Positions 1-11,387 of a stretch of 64,000 nt of DNA are shown here, piece by piece; the first letter of the stretch is position 1, and each line of letters opens with the position of its first letter. Where the stretch lies: positions 211,908,116 through 211,972,115 of the forward strand of contig NC_092877.1 in the NCBI RefSeq assembly GCF_028372415.1. The letters run 5' to 3'. The position numbers and the translations under genes were made by a program. The DNA comes from Notamacropus eugenii. Taxonomy: Eukaryota; Chordata; Mammalia; Diprotodontia; Macropodidae. The notes beneath the pieces were generated by a model. The model was given only the letters and a program-made list of their open reading frames with translations. It did not search any database and had not been told where the DNA came from.

Positions 1-1561
1 GGTGGAGTTAGACTTGTGATCACTTATAGACTGGTCTGCTTCAAGGCTAGGGATAGTTTAGTACATTAAATATTTTGATGGTGACTTGGAGCTGTGTCAG
101 TAGCTGGGTTTCAATTTTTGCCAGGAAACTACTTGATAAGTGTTGGGTGTGATGTGGATTTAAGAGGGCCTCAACCACCTAGGTACAAGAAGTGTTACAG
201 GGGAGTTAAATATGATGTCCTCACTTTGCTTGAGAGTCTCATCTATGGCAGCAATACTCCTTAGGCAAGATGGTAGGCTTCTGGTTAGCACAACCAATTG
301 TTGGCTCTAATATCCTACTGGTCTATATGGATCCCCATGTTTCTGTGCTAAGACTCCTACTGCATCCAATCCTTTTTTCCCATCATGAATAGCACAAAAG
401 GCAGGAAAGAGTTGGGAAGACCCAGAGCAGGGGGCTCAGAGATAGAGACCTATGTGGATTCCATAGCCTTGTGGTGTTCTTAGAAAAGGCAAAGGCGGCT
501 CTGACTTTGGTACTGTGGGTCTTTGTGGAGGGGTGTCTAGGACAGAAAATTCAGATAACCAGGATGGGCAATATCCAGAGAGACCCCAAAAAACTTGTCA
601 TTGGCTTTTGGACGATGGGAGGAGAAAACTGAATAGCTTGGGTTTGTGTAGGATCAAAAGAGACAATCCCTTAAGGTATGAAGAGCTTGTGGGGAAGCAA
701 AATTGGAGTTTGTCTTGGGAAGCCTTATGAGCATTCAAAGCTAGAAATGTGAGAAGGCTGTGGCATTGCCCACCTCCAAGGTTAGGTCAGGAGAGCAGAG
801 GAACAGCTCATTACATACTAGAAGAGTAATGAGGGATAAGAGAGGACAAGAGAGGAAAGGTTATCTTGCAGAACATGGCAGAAGTATGAAGGAGATTCAA
901 TGAAACCCTGAGGGAGGACAGTCTACTGCTGTCCTTCCCAAGTAAAAGCAAAAACGTATTGACTGGAGTGGTGGGTGGGGATAGCAAAGAAGGCACTGCA
1001 AAGATCGAAGGCAGTGACCACAGTAGTAGATAGAGGAATAAAGAATAACAGGATATGGGGATCATGGGTAAGCAAGGTAGAACAATGGCATTAATGGCAT
1101 GAAGGTCTTGGAGGAGGCACCTGCCTTGCTCACAAGGCTTCCTAACAGGGAAGATGGGGGTTTTCCAAGGGGAAGTACAGGGAACAATTAATCCCTTTGA
1201 AACTTAACTCTGGAGTAGGGGCCTAGTGCCTTCAATAGCAGCTCAGGGAAGCAGGTACTGGGTGAGACATGAGATGGCATGAAGGGTCAACTAGAACTTC
1301 TATGGGGGCATCTGAAGAGATGCACCCAGTACCTGTATGGTCCATGACCTATAACTGGGGAGGGACCTTGGTGAGGGGCAGTGGTTCTTCAAGAGTCCCA
1401 GGTGCTGAGGCTAAGACAAGAGGGATAGGGCAGCTACAAGTGTGGGGTAGGAAAGCCAAAAGCTGACTGGGGTGAAACTGAGCACAGCAGAGAGAAAGGA
1501 TAGAATATTGCAACCAAGCAGGTGCCAAGGGACCTCAGGGATGAGGAGGAAGGTGTGTTGA
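1..1561 (-). mobile_element. Endogenous retrovirus (class I, gamma-like), pro-pol remnant
   Basis: Read on the minus strand, this stretch has short peptides typical of retroviral protease end and reverse transcriptase: a block like the end of protease near 1480-1560 (FLLIPEVPWHLLG), an RT start block near 1000-1150 (FPVRKP, then QDL and AINAIV) and a connection-domain block near 600-660 (FLGSLWI). The order and motifs fit class I (gammaretrovirus-like) pol. It is a broken fossil with many breaks, judged old from its divergence, and it runs off the left edge of the window. Its upstream part resumes at 4527 after an L1 insertion. No LTR of this element could be assigned. Confidence 0.72.
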
Positions 1562-1576
1562 AAGTGGTCCTGTCCA
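1562..1576. repeat. Left target-site duplication of the L1 at 1577-4511
   Basis: The 15-bp word AAGTGGTCCTGTCCA occurs here and again at 4512-4526, directly after a run of nine A. Both copies sit in the retroviral fossil, whose minus-strand reading continues across the two sites once the L1 is removed. Confidence 0.85.
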
Positions 1577-2367
1577 GATACAACACTCACTCTTATTAAA
1601 AACATTATAGAGCATAGGAATAAGTGGAGTCTTTCTTAAAATAATAAGTAGCATCTATCTAAAACCATCAGCAAGCATTATATATAATGGGGGTAAGCCA
1701 GAAGCATTTCCAATAAGATCAGGGGTGAAACAAGGATGTCCATTATCCCCAATGTTATTCAATTTTGTGCTAGAAATGTTAACTTCAGCAATAAGAAAAA
1801 GAAATGGAAGGAATTAGAATAGGCAAAGAAGAAACAAAGCTATCACTCTTTGCAGATGATATGATGCTATACTTAGATAATCCTAGAGAACCAAGTAAAA
1901 ACTACTTGAAATAATAAATAACCTTAGCAAAGTTGCAGGATATAAAAGAAAACCCACATAAATCACCAGTATTTCCATATATTACTAACAAAGCCCAACA
2001 ACAAGATAGAGAAAAAGAAATTCCATTTAAAGTTACTGTAGGCATTATAAAATATTTGGGAGTCCACCTGCCAAAACAAACCCAGGAACTATGTGAACAC
2101 AATTATAAAACACTTTTCACACAAAGTAAGTCAGATCTAAATAATTGGGGAAAAAATCAGTTGCTCGTTAGTAGTTTCAGCTAATTTAATAAAAATTACA
2201 ATTCTACCTAAATTAATTTACTGATTCAGTGCCATATGAATCAAATTACCAAAAATTATTTTATAGAGCTAGAAAAAATAATAACAAAATTCATTTGGAA
2301 GAGCAAAAGGTACAGAATACCAAGGGAATTAGTGAAAAGAAATGCAAGGGAAGGTGGCCTAGCCATA

Positions 2368-2903
2368 TTTATTGGCAACCACCCTAGCACACAGAGTGGC
2401 TGCTAGCACAGGTTCTTTGATTTGCTTTTCTAAAGGAAAGACAGCTTAAAAGGTTCAACAATCTTACTTTAATCACCCATTAGTAGAAAAAAATGAGCAT
2501 AGAAAATACAAACAGAGAAATTAGCACAGAGATTCAATAGATAGAACTCCAACAAAGTAACACAACCACCTAAATACACCAACAGACCAGGAAAGCACCA
2601 ACATCTGAGTAGTCAGGGGGTCTTAACAAATGACTACTCAGAGTCCTGTCCAGGGAATCAAAAGGTCCTTCTCATGAATGGGACCCCCCAAAGCAAAATG
2701 CCGGCCTCCCAGAATATATAACAAAGACTTGGCTCCTGATTGGCTCAGAGCCAGAAGGCACAAAACCTACATGACTCAGCACAGCTGTGAATTATCAGGG
2801 TTCAAAGGAGATTAATCCTGTGGATGTTTACAATTTAGCCTGGGTCTAGGAAACTGAACTCCAAAAAAGAAACAACAAAAATTCCACCTTGCTTGTGCTT
2901 ACA
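2368..2903 (-). mobile_element. LTR-like insertion inside the L1 (solo LTR of an ERV)
   Basis: L1 ORF2 homology stops at about 2367 and resumes at about 2904. The ~535-bp insert is not L1. Read on the minus strand it starts TGTAAGCACAAG, has a TATA-like box (TTATATATTC), then a late ATTAAA-type signal, and ends near GGTTGCCA: an LTR layout without internal genes. The 5-bp word CCATA is present at both edges (2363-2367, 2904-2908), the size expected of a retroviral target duplication, but five extra bases at the left edge leave that boundary uncertain. Younger than the L1 that it interrupts. The family is not identified. Confidence 0.55.
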
Positions 2904-4078
2904 CCATACCAGATCTTAAATTGTATTATAAGGCAGCAATCATCAAAACTACCTGATACTGGCTAAGAAATAAGAGTGGTGGGTCAGTGGGATAAGTTAG
3001 GTACACAACACACAGTAACCAATGTTGATAGCAATCTACTGTTTGATAAACCCAAAGATTCCAGCTTCTGGAATAAGAACTCACTATTTAACAAAAACTG
3101 CTAGGAAAAGTGAAAAATAGTATGGCAGAAACAGTCATAGACCAATATCTCACACTGTATACCAAGATAAAAGTCAAAATGGCTACACAATTTAGATATA
3201 AAGGCTGATACTATAAGCAAACTAGAAGAACAAGGAATAGTTTATCTGTCAGATTTATGGAGAATGGAAGAATTCATAGTCAAACAAGAAATAGAGAACA
3301 TGATGAAATGCAAAGTGGATTAATTTTCATTACATTAAATTGAAAAGTTTTTGCACAAACAAAACCCATGCAGCCAGGATTAGAAGGGAAGCAGAAAGCT
3401 GCAAAACAATTTTTACAACAATTTTATATTTCTAAAATATACAGAATTATAAGTTTCTAATTTATAAGAATTTATAAGAATACATCATTCACCATTTTAG
3501 ATGAAGATTAAAGCTCTCTATAGTCATATGAAAAAATGTTCTAAATCACTCTTGATTAGAGAAATGAAAAGCAAAACAACTCTGAGGTACCACATCACAC
3601 CCATCAGATTGACTAACATAACAAAACATGAAAATGAAAAATATTGGAAAAGATATGAGAAAATTGGAACACTAATGCATTGTAGGTGGAGTTGTGAATT
3701 GATGCAACCTTTCTGAAGAGCAATTTGGACCTATGTCTAAAGGACTATAAAACTGTTCATACTCTTTGACCCAGCAATACCACTTCTAGGGCTATATCCC
3801 AAAGAGATTATAAAAATGGGAAAGGGACCCACATGTACAAAAATATTGATAGCACTTCTTTTTGTGGTGGCCAAAAATTGGAAATTAAGGAAATGCCCAT
3901 CAATTGGGGAATTGCTGAACAAGTTGTGGTATATGAATGTAATGGAATACTATTGTTCCATATGAAATGATGAATAAGCTGACTCCAGAAAAACCTTATA
4001 TGAACTGATGCTGAGTGAAAGGAGCAGAACCAGGAGAACATTGTACACAATAATAGCCACATTGTGTAATGACTAACT

Positions 4079-4302
4079 TTTCTCACATCTTTTCCAATAT
4101 TGATCATTTTCTTGTTTGGTCATGTTAGCCAATCTGATAGATGTGAAGCAGTATCTCAGAGTTGTTTTGATTTGCATCTCTAAAATCAATAGTGATTTGG
4201 AGCATTTTTTCATGTGACTGTAGATAGCTTTAATCTTCATCTGAAAACTGCCTGTTCATATCCTTTGACCATTTATCAGTTGAGGAATGACTTGTCTTCT
4301 TT
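4079..4302 (-). repeat. Inverted L1 segment, inverted copy of 3500-3660
   Basis: This segment is the reverse complement of the L1 ORF2 region also present in direct orientation at 3500-3660 (matching blocks such as ATGAAGATTAAAGC and TCCAAATCACT on the minus strand). It extends further 5' in L1 coordinates than the direct copy does. To its right the L1 3' UTR resumes in plus orientation (about 4309-4500). The two arms form a ~160-bp imperfect hairpin with a ~420-bp spacer. Confidence 0.8.
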
Positions 4303-4511
4303 TAAATATAAGACAACTCCAAAAGACCCATGATGGAAAATACTGTCCAAATAAAAAAAAAAAAAAGCAACCAAAAAACTGTGGAGTCTGAATGCAGATT
4401 AAAGCATACTATTTGCAGTCTCTTTTTTTGTTTCTTCTTTCTTGTGTTTGCTCCCACTGGTTCTAATTCTTCTTCACAACATGACTAATGTGAAAATCAG
4501 AAAAAAAAAGG

Positions 4512-4526
4512 AAGTGGTCCTGTCCA
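4512..4526. repeat. Right target-site duplication of the L1 at 1577-4511
   Basis: Copy of the 15-bp word at 1562-1576, directly after the A-run of the L1. Confidence 0.85.
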
Positions 4527-4926
4527 AGAAGGACAGGGAGAAGGGAGGTCCAAACAACCCAGAGGGGCTTGTTAGAAACCACCACCTACAGGCTATCATT
4601 ATTCTGAGAAAGGGATGGGGTAGAGAATTCTCAAGAATCCAAGACTGACAGGGTGGTCCCTGTATTCACTAAGGCAGAGATGGGGTGGCCCTCTATTACC
4701 ATGGACACGTCTCCTAGTTAAAAGAGGGGCAAAGAGAGGCAGATGGGGACCATATCCTGCAGACCTTCCTCAGAGCACCCCCAAGGATATAGGGAAGTGC
4801 CTTGATGCCCCTTGTCACCTGCACAACCTTGAGGCAGGTCCTCCATTCAGATTTCCAGTGCCCTGACTTTTTGCAATAATGACAAATGTCAGGCTTATGG
4901 TCCTGTAATAGGAATTAAAAATCTTC
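4527..4926 (-). mobile_element. Endogenous retrovirus, gag-end (zinc knuckle) and protease remnant
   Basis: Continues the retroviral fossil of 1-1561 on the far side of the L1. On the minus strand, a nucleocapsid zinc-knuckle remnant (CHYCKKSGHW, about 4855-4884) is followed by the protease active-site region (about 4690-4725). The order nucleocapsid, protease, pol is the expected one once the L1 is removed. Broken and old. Homology fades by about 4930, where another L1 begins, and no 5' LTR was recognised. Confidence 0.68.
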
Positions 4927-4964
4927 CCCACCCATTGATAGGTATCTGGTGGCCACTACATTAC

Positions 4965-6090
4965 ATACAAATGAAAAGTTTTTTATACAAGGTGAATGTA
5001 GCTAAAATTAGTAGGGAAAAGATTAACTGGGGAAACATTTTTTTGTAGCAAATTTCTCAGATAAAAATCTTATATTTAAGATATGCAGGGAATTAATAGA
5101 AATACACAAGAACAAGAGCCATTCTCCAATAGATATATGGACAAAGAATAATGAATAGTCAATTTTCAAAGAAGAAAAGCAAGCTATGAACAAGCACATG
5201 GAAAAATGCTCCAAATCACTAGTAATAAGAGAGAGATGACTTAAAACAAGTCTGAGCTTCTATCATACACCCATTAGAATGGCAAAGATAACAAATAAAG
5301 AAAATGGCAATGTTGGAGAGTCTGTGGGAGGAAAGGCACACAAATGCACTATGGGTAAAATGTGAAGTGTTCCAAACATTCTGAATTCAAATCTGACCTT
5401 GGATATGTACCAGCCATGTGATCCTGGTCAAGTCACCTAATCTCTACTTGCCTCAGTTTCCTCAACTGTAAAATGAGAATAATAATATTGCAGGGTTGTT
5501 GTGAGGATCAAATGGAATAATATTTCTAAAAAACACTTAGCAGAGTGTGTGGCACACATAGGAGTTGTATAAATGCGCATTCTTTTTTCTCCCTTTTACA
5601 TCCTCCCCCACCTTCCTTCTTGTATCAAAAATCTAGACAGAAAGTGACTGGATAACTATTAATTAGGGAATAGTTAAACAAATTATGGTAGGTAAACATA
5701 GCGGAATATTATTGCTCTGTAAGAAATGACAAAAGGGATGGATTAAGAGGATTTATATGAACTGATGTAGAATGAAACGAGCAGAACCAGAACAACTTAT
5801 ACAATGCCAAATACATTAAAAGGGAAAACAACCATGGAAAGCTTAAGAACTCTCACTAATGTAATAACTAAGCATAACTCCAGGAGATTTAGGATGAATT
5901 ATGCTTCCTGCCTTTTGGCAGAGAGTTAGTAATTAGAGATGTGGAACGAGATTTATGTTTTCTGACACAGTCAATAGGTGGATTTATTTTGTTTGACTAC
6001 ATTTGTTTGTTACAGAGGAGGACCTTTATTTCTCTATCTAATTTGGGTAGGAGAGATTGGAAGAGGCACTAACAACTACAACCAAAAAAA
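4965..6090 (+). mobile_element. L1 LINE 3' fragment (older)
   Basis: The plus strand follows the L1 ORF2 tail (blocks such as GGAAAAATGCTCCAAATCAC near 5198 and AATGAAACGAGCAGAACCAG near 5772) into the 3' UTR and an A-run at about 6085-6099. ORF2 is heavily disrupted. A CORE-SINE sits inside it (5375-5605). Confidence 0.8.
5375..5605 (+). mobile_element. MIR-type CORE-SINE inserted in L1
   Basis: Shows the conserved MIR order: a GTGATCCTGGTCAAGTCAC block, the core GCCTCAGTTTCCTCAACTG, then AGGGTTGTTGTGAGGATCAA and the LINE-2-like end. It splits the surrounding L1 homology. Confidence 0.8.
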
Positions 6091-6099
6091 AAAAAAAAG

Positions 6100-6970
6100 A
6101 AAGGAAGAAACATCCATGAAACATCAAAAAATAAATTGAAGAAAACAGAAGGGAACTTAGAAAGAAAGCAGTTTTGGAACTACCAGGTTAAATTTGAAGT
6201 ATAAAAAAACTAAATTTACATAGCAGAGTGTCACAGTTTCATAAATATTTCTCATTTTCTGTTCTTCTTTGTATAGGGAAATATTCATTTTTTATGCTTG
6301 TCAAGCACATAACGAAAAAAAGAAAAGAAGAAAAATCCAAGAGACAGAATCCATCTCTTGAAAATAACTCCAAATTAAAAATACTCATGAATGTCACAAG
6401 CCAAAATCCAGAGCTTCCAATTTGAAGAAAAACTACTTACTACAAACATCCAAAAAAATAAAGAGCTCAAGTACCACTCTAGGGATCATGAAAAGAGAAG
6501 ATAATGAAGAAAAGAGCCGAAGAACAGTGGTTGGTACTGCTGTATTAAATTTAATATTTACTTTAAAAAACTCTTCATGATAGAAATTTGGTTTCATTTA
6601 TAACCCTCTTTCTCCAACCTTTCTTTATGTTTATGTCTATTGATGATTGTCAAGTATGTAATACAAAATAAATTCTTGAAAATTCTATCCTAGACCTTGT
6701 AAGACTTGGGTGGTATACCCCAAAGCCCTGAGCAAGAGTTAAAAGTAGGCATATAGCTGGAAATCTCTGTTGGTCAAATACACCTTCTCTTGTATACATG
6801 ACTGCTGCTTCAGACCATAATCCAGTCCTCGCCTTGCTGATTTTTCTCAGCTCCTTTGATTTCCATATTTACTCAACCATGCAGCTGTCTGTTTCTCTTT
6901 TCCATGTAGAATTGGCATTCCCCCTCAGACTCCCCCAATTTCTGCTCATTCCCATTTTGATTGCTTGCTC
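6100..6970. other. AT-rich stretch, nothing recognised
   Basis: Low-GC sequence downstream of an L1 tail. The short open frames at 6228-6425 and 6798-7061 resemble no family I know and have no splice or promoter context. It may be an old unrecognised repeat. Confidence 0.4.
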
Positions 6971-6979
6971 TAATGAATG

Positions 6980-7172
6980 GTCTCCGTTTTCGGGGGCCAT
7001 CTCCAGTTGTCCTGATCTATATCTTGCCATTGGACTCAGATGGCTCCAGAAGAGAAAGTGAGGCTGGTGACTTTGCACAGCCCTCCCTCACTTAAATCCA
7101 ATTCACTTGAAAGTCATGGCATCACCTTCCTGATGTCGTGGTCCTCTTTGATAACAAAGGACAACCAACAGT
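6980..7172 (+). mobile_element. 3' part of a marsupial tRNA-related SINE
   Basis: Shares the tail found at 25293-25600 and 58970-59280: ATCTCCAGTTGTCCTGAT, then GAAAGTGAGGCTGGTGAC, a CAGCCCTCCCTCACT block and a final AAGGACAACCAACA. The tRNA-like head is missing. Confidence 0.75.
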
Positions 7173-7624
7173 CTCAGCTTTCATCCTGAACCTTGACTTC
7201 TCCTTGTCCTAACCTTGGTTCCAATCTCTGGCTTTTGATCTTTCCTCTCCCATTCGTTCCTTGCTAGTTCAAATATTTGTTTCACTTTAGTTCGTCAGTC
7301 ATTCGTGTTTGTGCTTATTATATACCACTGCTGTGGAAGAAAAATTCTATACTCTGCATTTCAGTCCAATCAGGAACAATCATTAACCTAGAAGCAATTT
7401 TGCTTGTGTGCTTCAGATAGACAGAACTTCATTTTGCTAATCAGAATTCCCTTACTCTCCAAACTATGTCCAACTTACTTTTCCTCCTAATCCTAATGCA
7501 AAAGATAAAACTTTACAACAAAACAAAACAAACATATAAAGTTTAAATGATAGATTTTGATTTACGAAACAGAACAGTAGTAATGCTAAAGGGGGCAGGG
7601 GAATTGATTCCCTCCTAACGACTC

Positions 7625-8175
7625 CCTAGGGGATTCTTTTTTTTTCTCATTGCATTTTTTTATTAAGCATATTTTCACATTAGTCATGTGACTAATGAGA
7701 AAGAAGAAACAAAACAACTAAAGAAAAATGAGAACAAATAATATATTTCAATTTTCATTCAGACTCCACAGTTCTTTCTCTAGATGTGGACACCATTTTA
7801 CATCATGAGTCTTTTGGAATTGTCTTAGATCTTTGCCTTGATGGGAAGAGTCAAGTCTATGAAAGTTAGTCATTGCACAGTGTGGCTGTTACTGTTCTCC
7901 CGGTTCTGCTCACTTCACTCAACATCGGTTCATATAAGTCTTTCCAGGTTTTTCTGAAATCCACCTGTTCATCATTTCTTATAGCACAAGAGTATCCATT
8001 ACATTCACATACCACAACTTGGTCAGCCATTCCCCAATTGATGGGCATCCCCTCAAATTCCAGTTCTTGGCCACCACAAAAAGAGCTGCTATAAATATTT
8101 TGTACACATGGGTCCTTTGCCCATTTTTGTGACCTTTTTGGGATACAATCCTAGAAGTAGTGTTGCCAAGTCAGT
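7625..8175 (-). mobile_element. L1 LINE 3' end, antisense
   Basis: The minus strand reads as L1 ORF2 tail and 3' UTR: 3' UTR words at 7690-7760 (CATTCAGACTCCACAGTTC on plus), then the ORF2 end with CCCCAATTGATGGGCATCC. 5'-truncated at about 8175. ORF2 is broken. Confidence 0.85.
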
Positions 8176-8594
8176 CTATGAACTTTTAAAAAAATTGGTA
8201 ACTATTTTAATATAAGTGGTTTCCTCGGTAATCTCATGCATTTTATTTTAAGAACTTAAAAACTTTATTCTGAAAAGAAGTCCATAGGCTTCCCTGGACT
8301 ATAAAAGGGCAATGAGCTACCTCTCTAAATCATATTAATCAAAAAAATATTTTTAACCTTAGTTTGGACCTCATTTAAACAAAAAGGTGGAAAGGAATAG
8401 AACTTCTCTCTAATGTCATGGAATTAAGATCTCTCCCTGAAATGTGTAATTTTCTATTAAAAGAAGACTGATTAGGTCTTTGATTCAACTGAGACTAAAG
8501 ATTTCAGACCATGACACTGTACTAATATTATTTCTCAATATTTTATGACATAGTAGAGGTCTTAGTGCTATGTACTTCCATACTGCTTATTGTA

Positions 8595-8668
8595 CAGGGC
8601 ATCCCAAAAGTCTCATGGACTTTCAAAGCTTTAATGGCTTAAAAGTGCAAGACTTTTGGAACACTTTG
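8595..8668. mobile_element. mariner-like MITE
   Basis: A 74-bp element whose ends are inverted copies: it starts CAGGGCATCCCAAAAGTCT and ends AGACTTTTGGAACACTTTG. It is flanked by TA on both sides (8593-8594, 8669-8670), the target duplication of Tc1/mariner elements. There is no coding capacity. Confidence 0.8.
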
Positions 8669-8904
8669 TATGTTGCTCATCTTCATATACTCTATGATAT
8701 AAGCCTTAAGCATAAGGCAATACTACTGCTATCTCCCTGACCTTTCACACACTGTTCCCCATACTTGGAATGTAGCCCCTCTTCACTTCAGGCTCTTAGA
8801 ATCTCTAGTTTTCTTGAAAGATCACCTCGAATGTCACCTCCCTCTCCCTTATTTTGTATCTGTAATGTACATACAATGTATATGACATCCCCCAGTACCT
8901 AAAA

Positions 8905-9168
8905 CATTTTTGTGGTTGTTCAGTTGTGTCCAATTCTTCATTACCCCATTTGGGATGTTCTTGCCAAACATATTAGAACAGTTTGCCTCTTCCTTCTCCA
9001 GTTCATCTTACAGATGAGGAAACTGAGGCAGACAGGGTTACAGGACTTGTCCTAGGTCATACAGCTAGTAAGTATCTGAGGCCAGATTTGAACTCAGGAA
9101 GATGAATCTACCTGACTCTAGGACCAGCACACTATCCATTGCACCACCTAACCTAGCACGTAGCAGAT
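8905..9168 (-). mobile_element. MAR1-type CORE-SINE, antisense
   Basis: Near full-length copy in reverse: GTTGTTCAGTTGTGTC at the 3' tail side, then CAGATGAGGAAACTGAGGCA (core), and the tRNA-like head ending at CACTATCCATTGCACCACCT. Confidence 0.88.
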
Positions 9169-9309
9169 GCTTTAAAAATACTTATTGATTGACTGATAAC
9201 AGCTTTCTTATATATTGATCTGGCCTTTCTAGCCCCCAGTCTTAGTGAGAAAACGTTTAGATTCATCAAAATTAAACCTAACTCAATCCAGTTCATTTAA
9301 AGTAGTGGT

Positions 9310-9485
9310 AACTAAGCTTTTAGTGGAAAGTGTGCTGAATTTGGAGTTGGGGTACCCTGGTGCAAATCCCAAATCCCACCTTTCTTGCTTGGATAAGTTA
9401 TTTCTCTTAGGGTTTCAGTTTCCTCATCTGTAAAATGAAGGGGATTGGACTTGGCCTTTCCAGCTCTAAATCTGTGATCTGGTAA
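9310..9485 (+). mobile_element. CORE-SINE (MIR/THER1-like)
   Basis: Degenerate tRNA-like head, then GTTTCAGTTTCCTCATCTG and a tail with GATTGGACTTGGCCTTTCC and CAGCTCTAAATCTGTGATC, a tail seen again at 55840-56035 and 59720-59915. Confidence 0.75.
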
Positions 9486-9499
9486 ACAGAACACATGCA

Positions 9500-10480
9500 C
9501 TCAACACTTACCAGGCCTTAGGCAAAAGAAACTAAGTCATTCTGAAGGATGTGATTCAATGAGCTCGAGTTACAAGTTCCTGTTCCTCCTACTCGGTGGA
9601 TTACAGTAGCCAAGGGTTTCCCCATGATTCCTTAATACATGATATTTACTAGATTTTAATTATTCTTATTGCGCTCCCAGTTCCCATTTTGTAGAAATGG
9701 AACCATTAGTAGTGTTTTAGTTTGGTGAGGTAGAAAGGACTAGGAGGGGCCTTATTTCTACTGGGAACATTCTGGATAGCATATTGGCCCCAAAGAAAGG
9801 TTTTGTGGGCACACATTAGTCTGTTGAAATAGAATCAATTATTCTTTCTCTTTTTTTTTCTGTGCTAAGCCCTCAGCTACCCGACTGACCTTCCTCTCCA
9901 CTCCTCTTCCTGCCCCCACCCCCAACCTGGCAAATACCACAGCAGTAAATCTCTCTCTCTCTTTCTCTCTCCTTCCTGGTGCTCCCTAATGGCCCCTCTC
10001 CACTGCATTTGTGCAATGAGACACATAGATTACCAATGCAATGGTTAGCCACGTTTATAATAGCTACCTTAAAAGACAAATGCAAACAGAGAGGTAAACA
10101 AACTTGGAAAAAAACCACAGAGATAAGTTTCAGGAAATCAACACCCTCCAAGGAGGGAGAAAGAGAAAGAGGAGATAGGAAAATAGAGAAATAGCCTTCT
10201 TGGGTTTGCAGCCTCGGGGGTTTTTTGGAGACCCTGACAATCCTCATGCATGATCTACCTACTTACCCTCTGTTCTGGAACTTTAGTGCTGAGGATCTCA
10301 TAGCTGGTGTTCCTTCCTTCTGTGTCCATTACCAACTCTCCTAATTATTATGGGGTATACTGACCCTTTCCCACTTTCCAATTCAACACATCTCTTTCTT
10401 CTAGTGCTTATACACTCTCCAGTGGCTTCTGCTATTCACAAACTCTAGGACTGGAGGGGGTAGCTTCTCAATCAACATCT
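9500..10480. other. No gene or clear repeat recognised
   Basis: Mixed-composition intergenic DNA with a short CT-rich tract near 9950-9975. The 124-codon minus-strand frame at 9873-10247 spans that tract and shows no family features, so I do not call it a gene. Confidence 0.4.
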
Positions 10481-10489
10481 GGCCCACCC

Positions 10490-10990
10490 ATCATGGAGTA
10501 TGGTTGAAGGAACATCAGCTAGCCTAATTTTTTTCCTAAAAGACAAGGAAGCCATACCTGAGACCTAATTGATTCAGGGTGAAAAGGTTCAAGACAAAGA
10601 AATTGCTTCCTGGTTGCTTACAGTTTTGCTACCTAGAATAGAATATTTTCCCTAAAAGACAGGAAATCTGTCCCAAAGATCTGATTGCTCCAGAGGTCAA
10701 AATTGAGCCATTGATACAACTAATTTCCCAGTCACCCAGGGCATAAAAAGCTAGCCCATGAAGAGTCAGGGACCCTCAGATTTGGTAGAGGTCCCATTGC
10801 CATAAAAATCACCATGCCTAAGACATCTTGATGAACAGATTTTTTTTCCCACATGATGATGAAGGGGATAACATCTCCCTGAACCAGTGACATAACTGTG
10901 AGGAATATCCTTTCTATGCTGTAACTGAGTCAATAAACTCTTGGTAACTGTTGGGTGATCTGTGTTCCTCATTTTGTTCCAAACCTGACC
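10490..10990 (+). mobile_element. Solo LTR-like element (ERV)
   Basis: LTR layout on plus: two imperfect direct repeats in the U3-like part (units at about 10527-10590 and 10638-10710, both with CCTAAAAGACA and GAGACC/AAGATC-type blocks), a TATA-like GCATAAAAAGC at about 10741, and an AATAAA signal at about 10932 followed by a short tail. No flanking retroviral genes were recognised, so it looks like a solo LTR. Exact ends are not resolved. Family by inference only. Confidence 0.5.
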
Positions 10991-11044
10991 CTGAAGCCTC
11001 AGACAAGTCTACTTCCAAGGAAAAAGAGAGTGTGTGTTTATACG

Positions 11045-11062
11045 CACACACACACACACACA
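11045..11062. repeat. (CA)n microsatellite
   Basis: Nine CA units in a row, within a wider TG/TA-rich patch. Confidence 0.9.
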
Positions 11063-11387
11063 AACCTATATGCAAATATAGATATAGACATATATGATAT
11101 CTATTATCTATCCATCAATATTATGCCAGAGTAAGGTATTTAGAAGTGGGAATAAAATAAATCTACTGAGTCTCAGAGTGTTACTTAAACAGTAAATTAT
11201 TCTATCTGATTAGAGTTTTCTAAGTTTACCTTGTCACCTGTCTAGGTCCAAGGTCTTACTCCACTATGCTTAGACTGATCCTACCCCTGGAAGAGAATGT
11301 TGTCTCCTAACTTAGGATCCTCCTATTACTTTCTCAACTCATTTCCCCATCCTCTAAACTGAGATTGACTCACTTGGACACTTTATC

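Larger units (their letters stand above)
1577..4511 (+). mobile_element. 5'-truncated L1 LINE (ORF2 3' part plus 3' UTR)
   Basis: The plus strand reads as the C-terminal half of L1 ORF2, starting in the reverse transcriptase. The remnant at 1850-1880 encodes FADDMMLYL, the RT active-site box, preceded by a block around [10 protein letters not shown]. Later sequence matches the ORF2 tail and the 3' UTR, and it ends in an A-run at 4501-4509. Many stops and frameshifts make it non-functional. It is flanked by the 15-bp duplications at 1562-1576 and 4512-4526, so it is one insertion into the retroviral fossil. It contains an LTR-like insertion (2368-2903) and an inverted segment (4079-4302). Confidence 0.88.

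Noticed and set aside
3808-4107. 99-codon minus-strand frame
   Set aside because: Antisense to the L1 ORF2 tail.
9873-10247. 124-codon minus-strand frame
   Set aside because: Spans a CT-rich tract, no family resemblance, no gene context.
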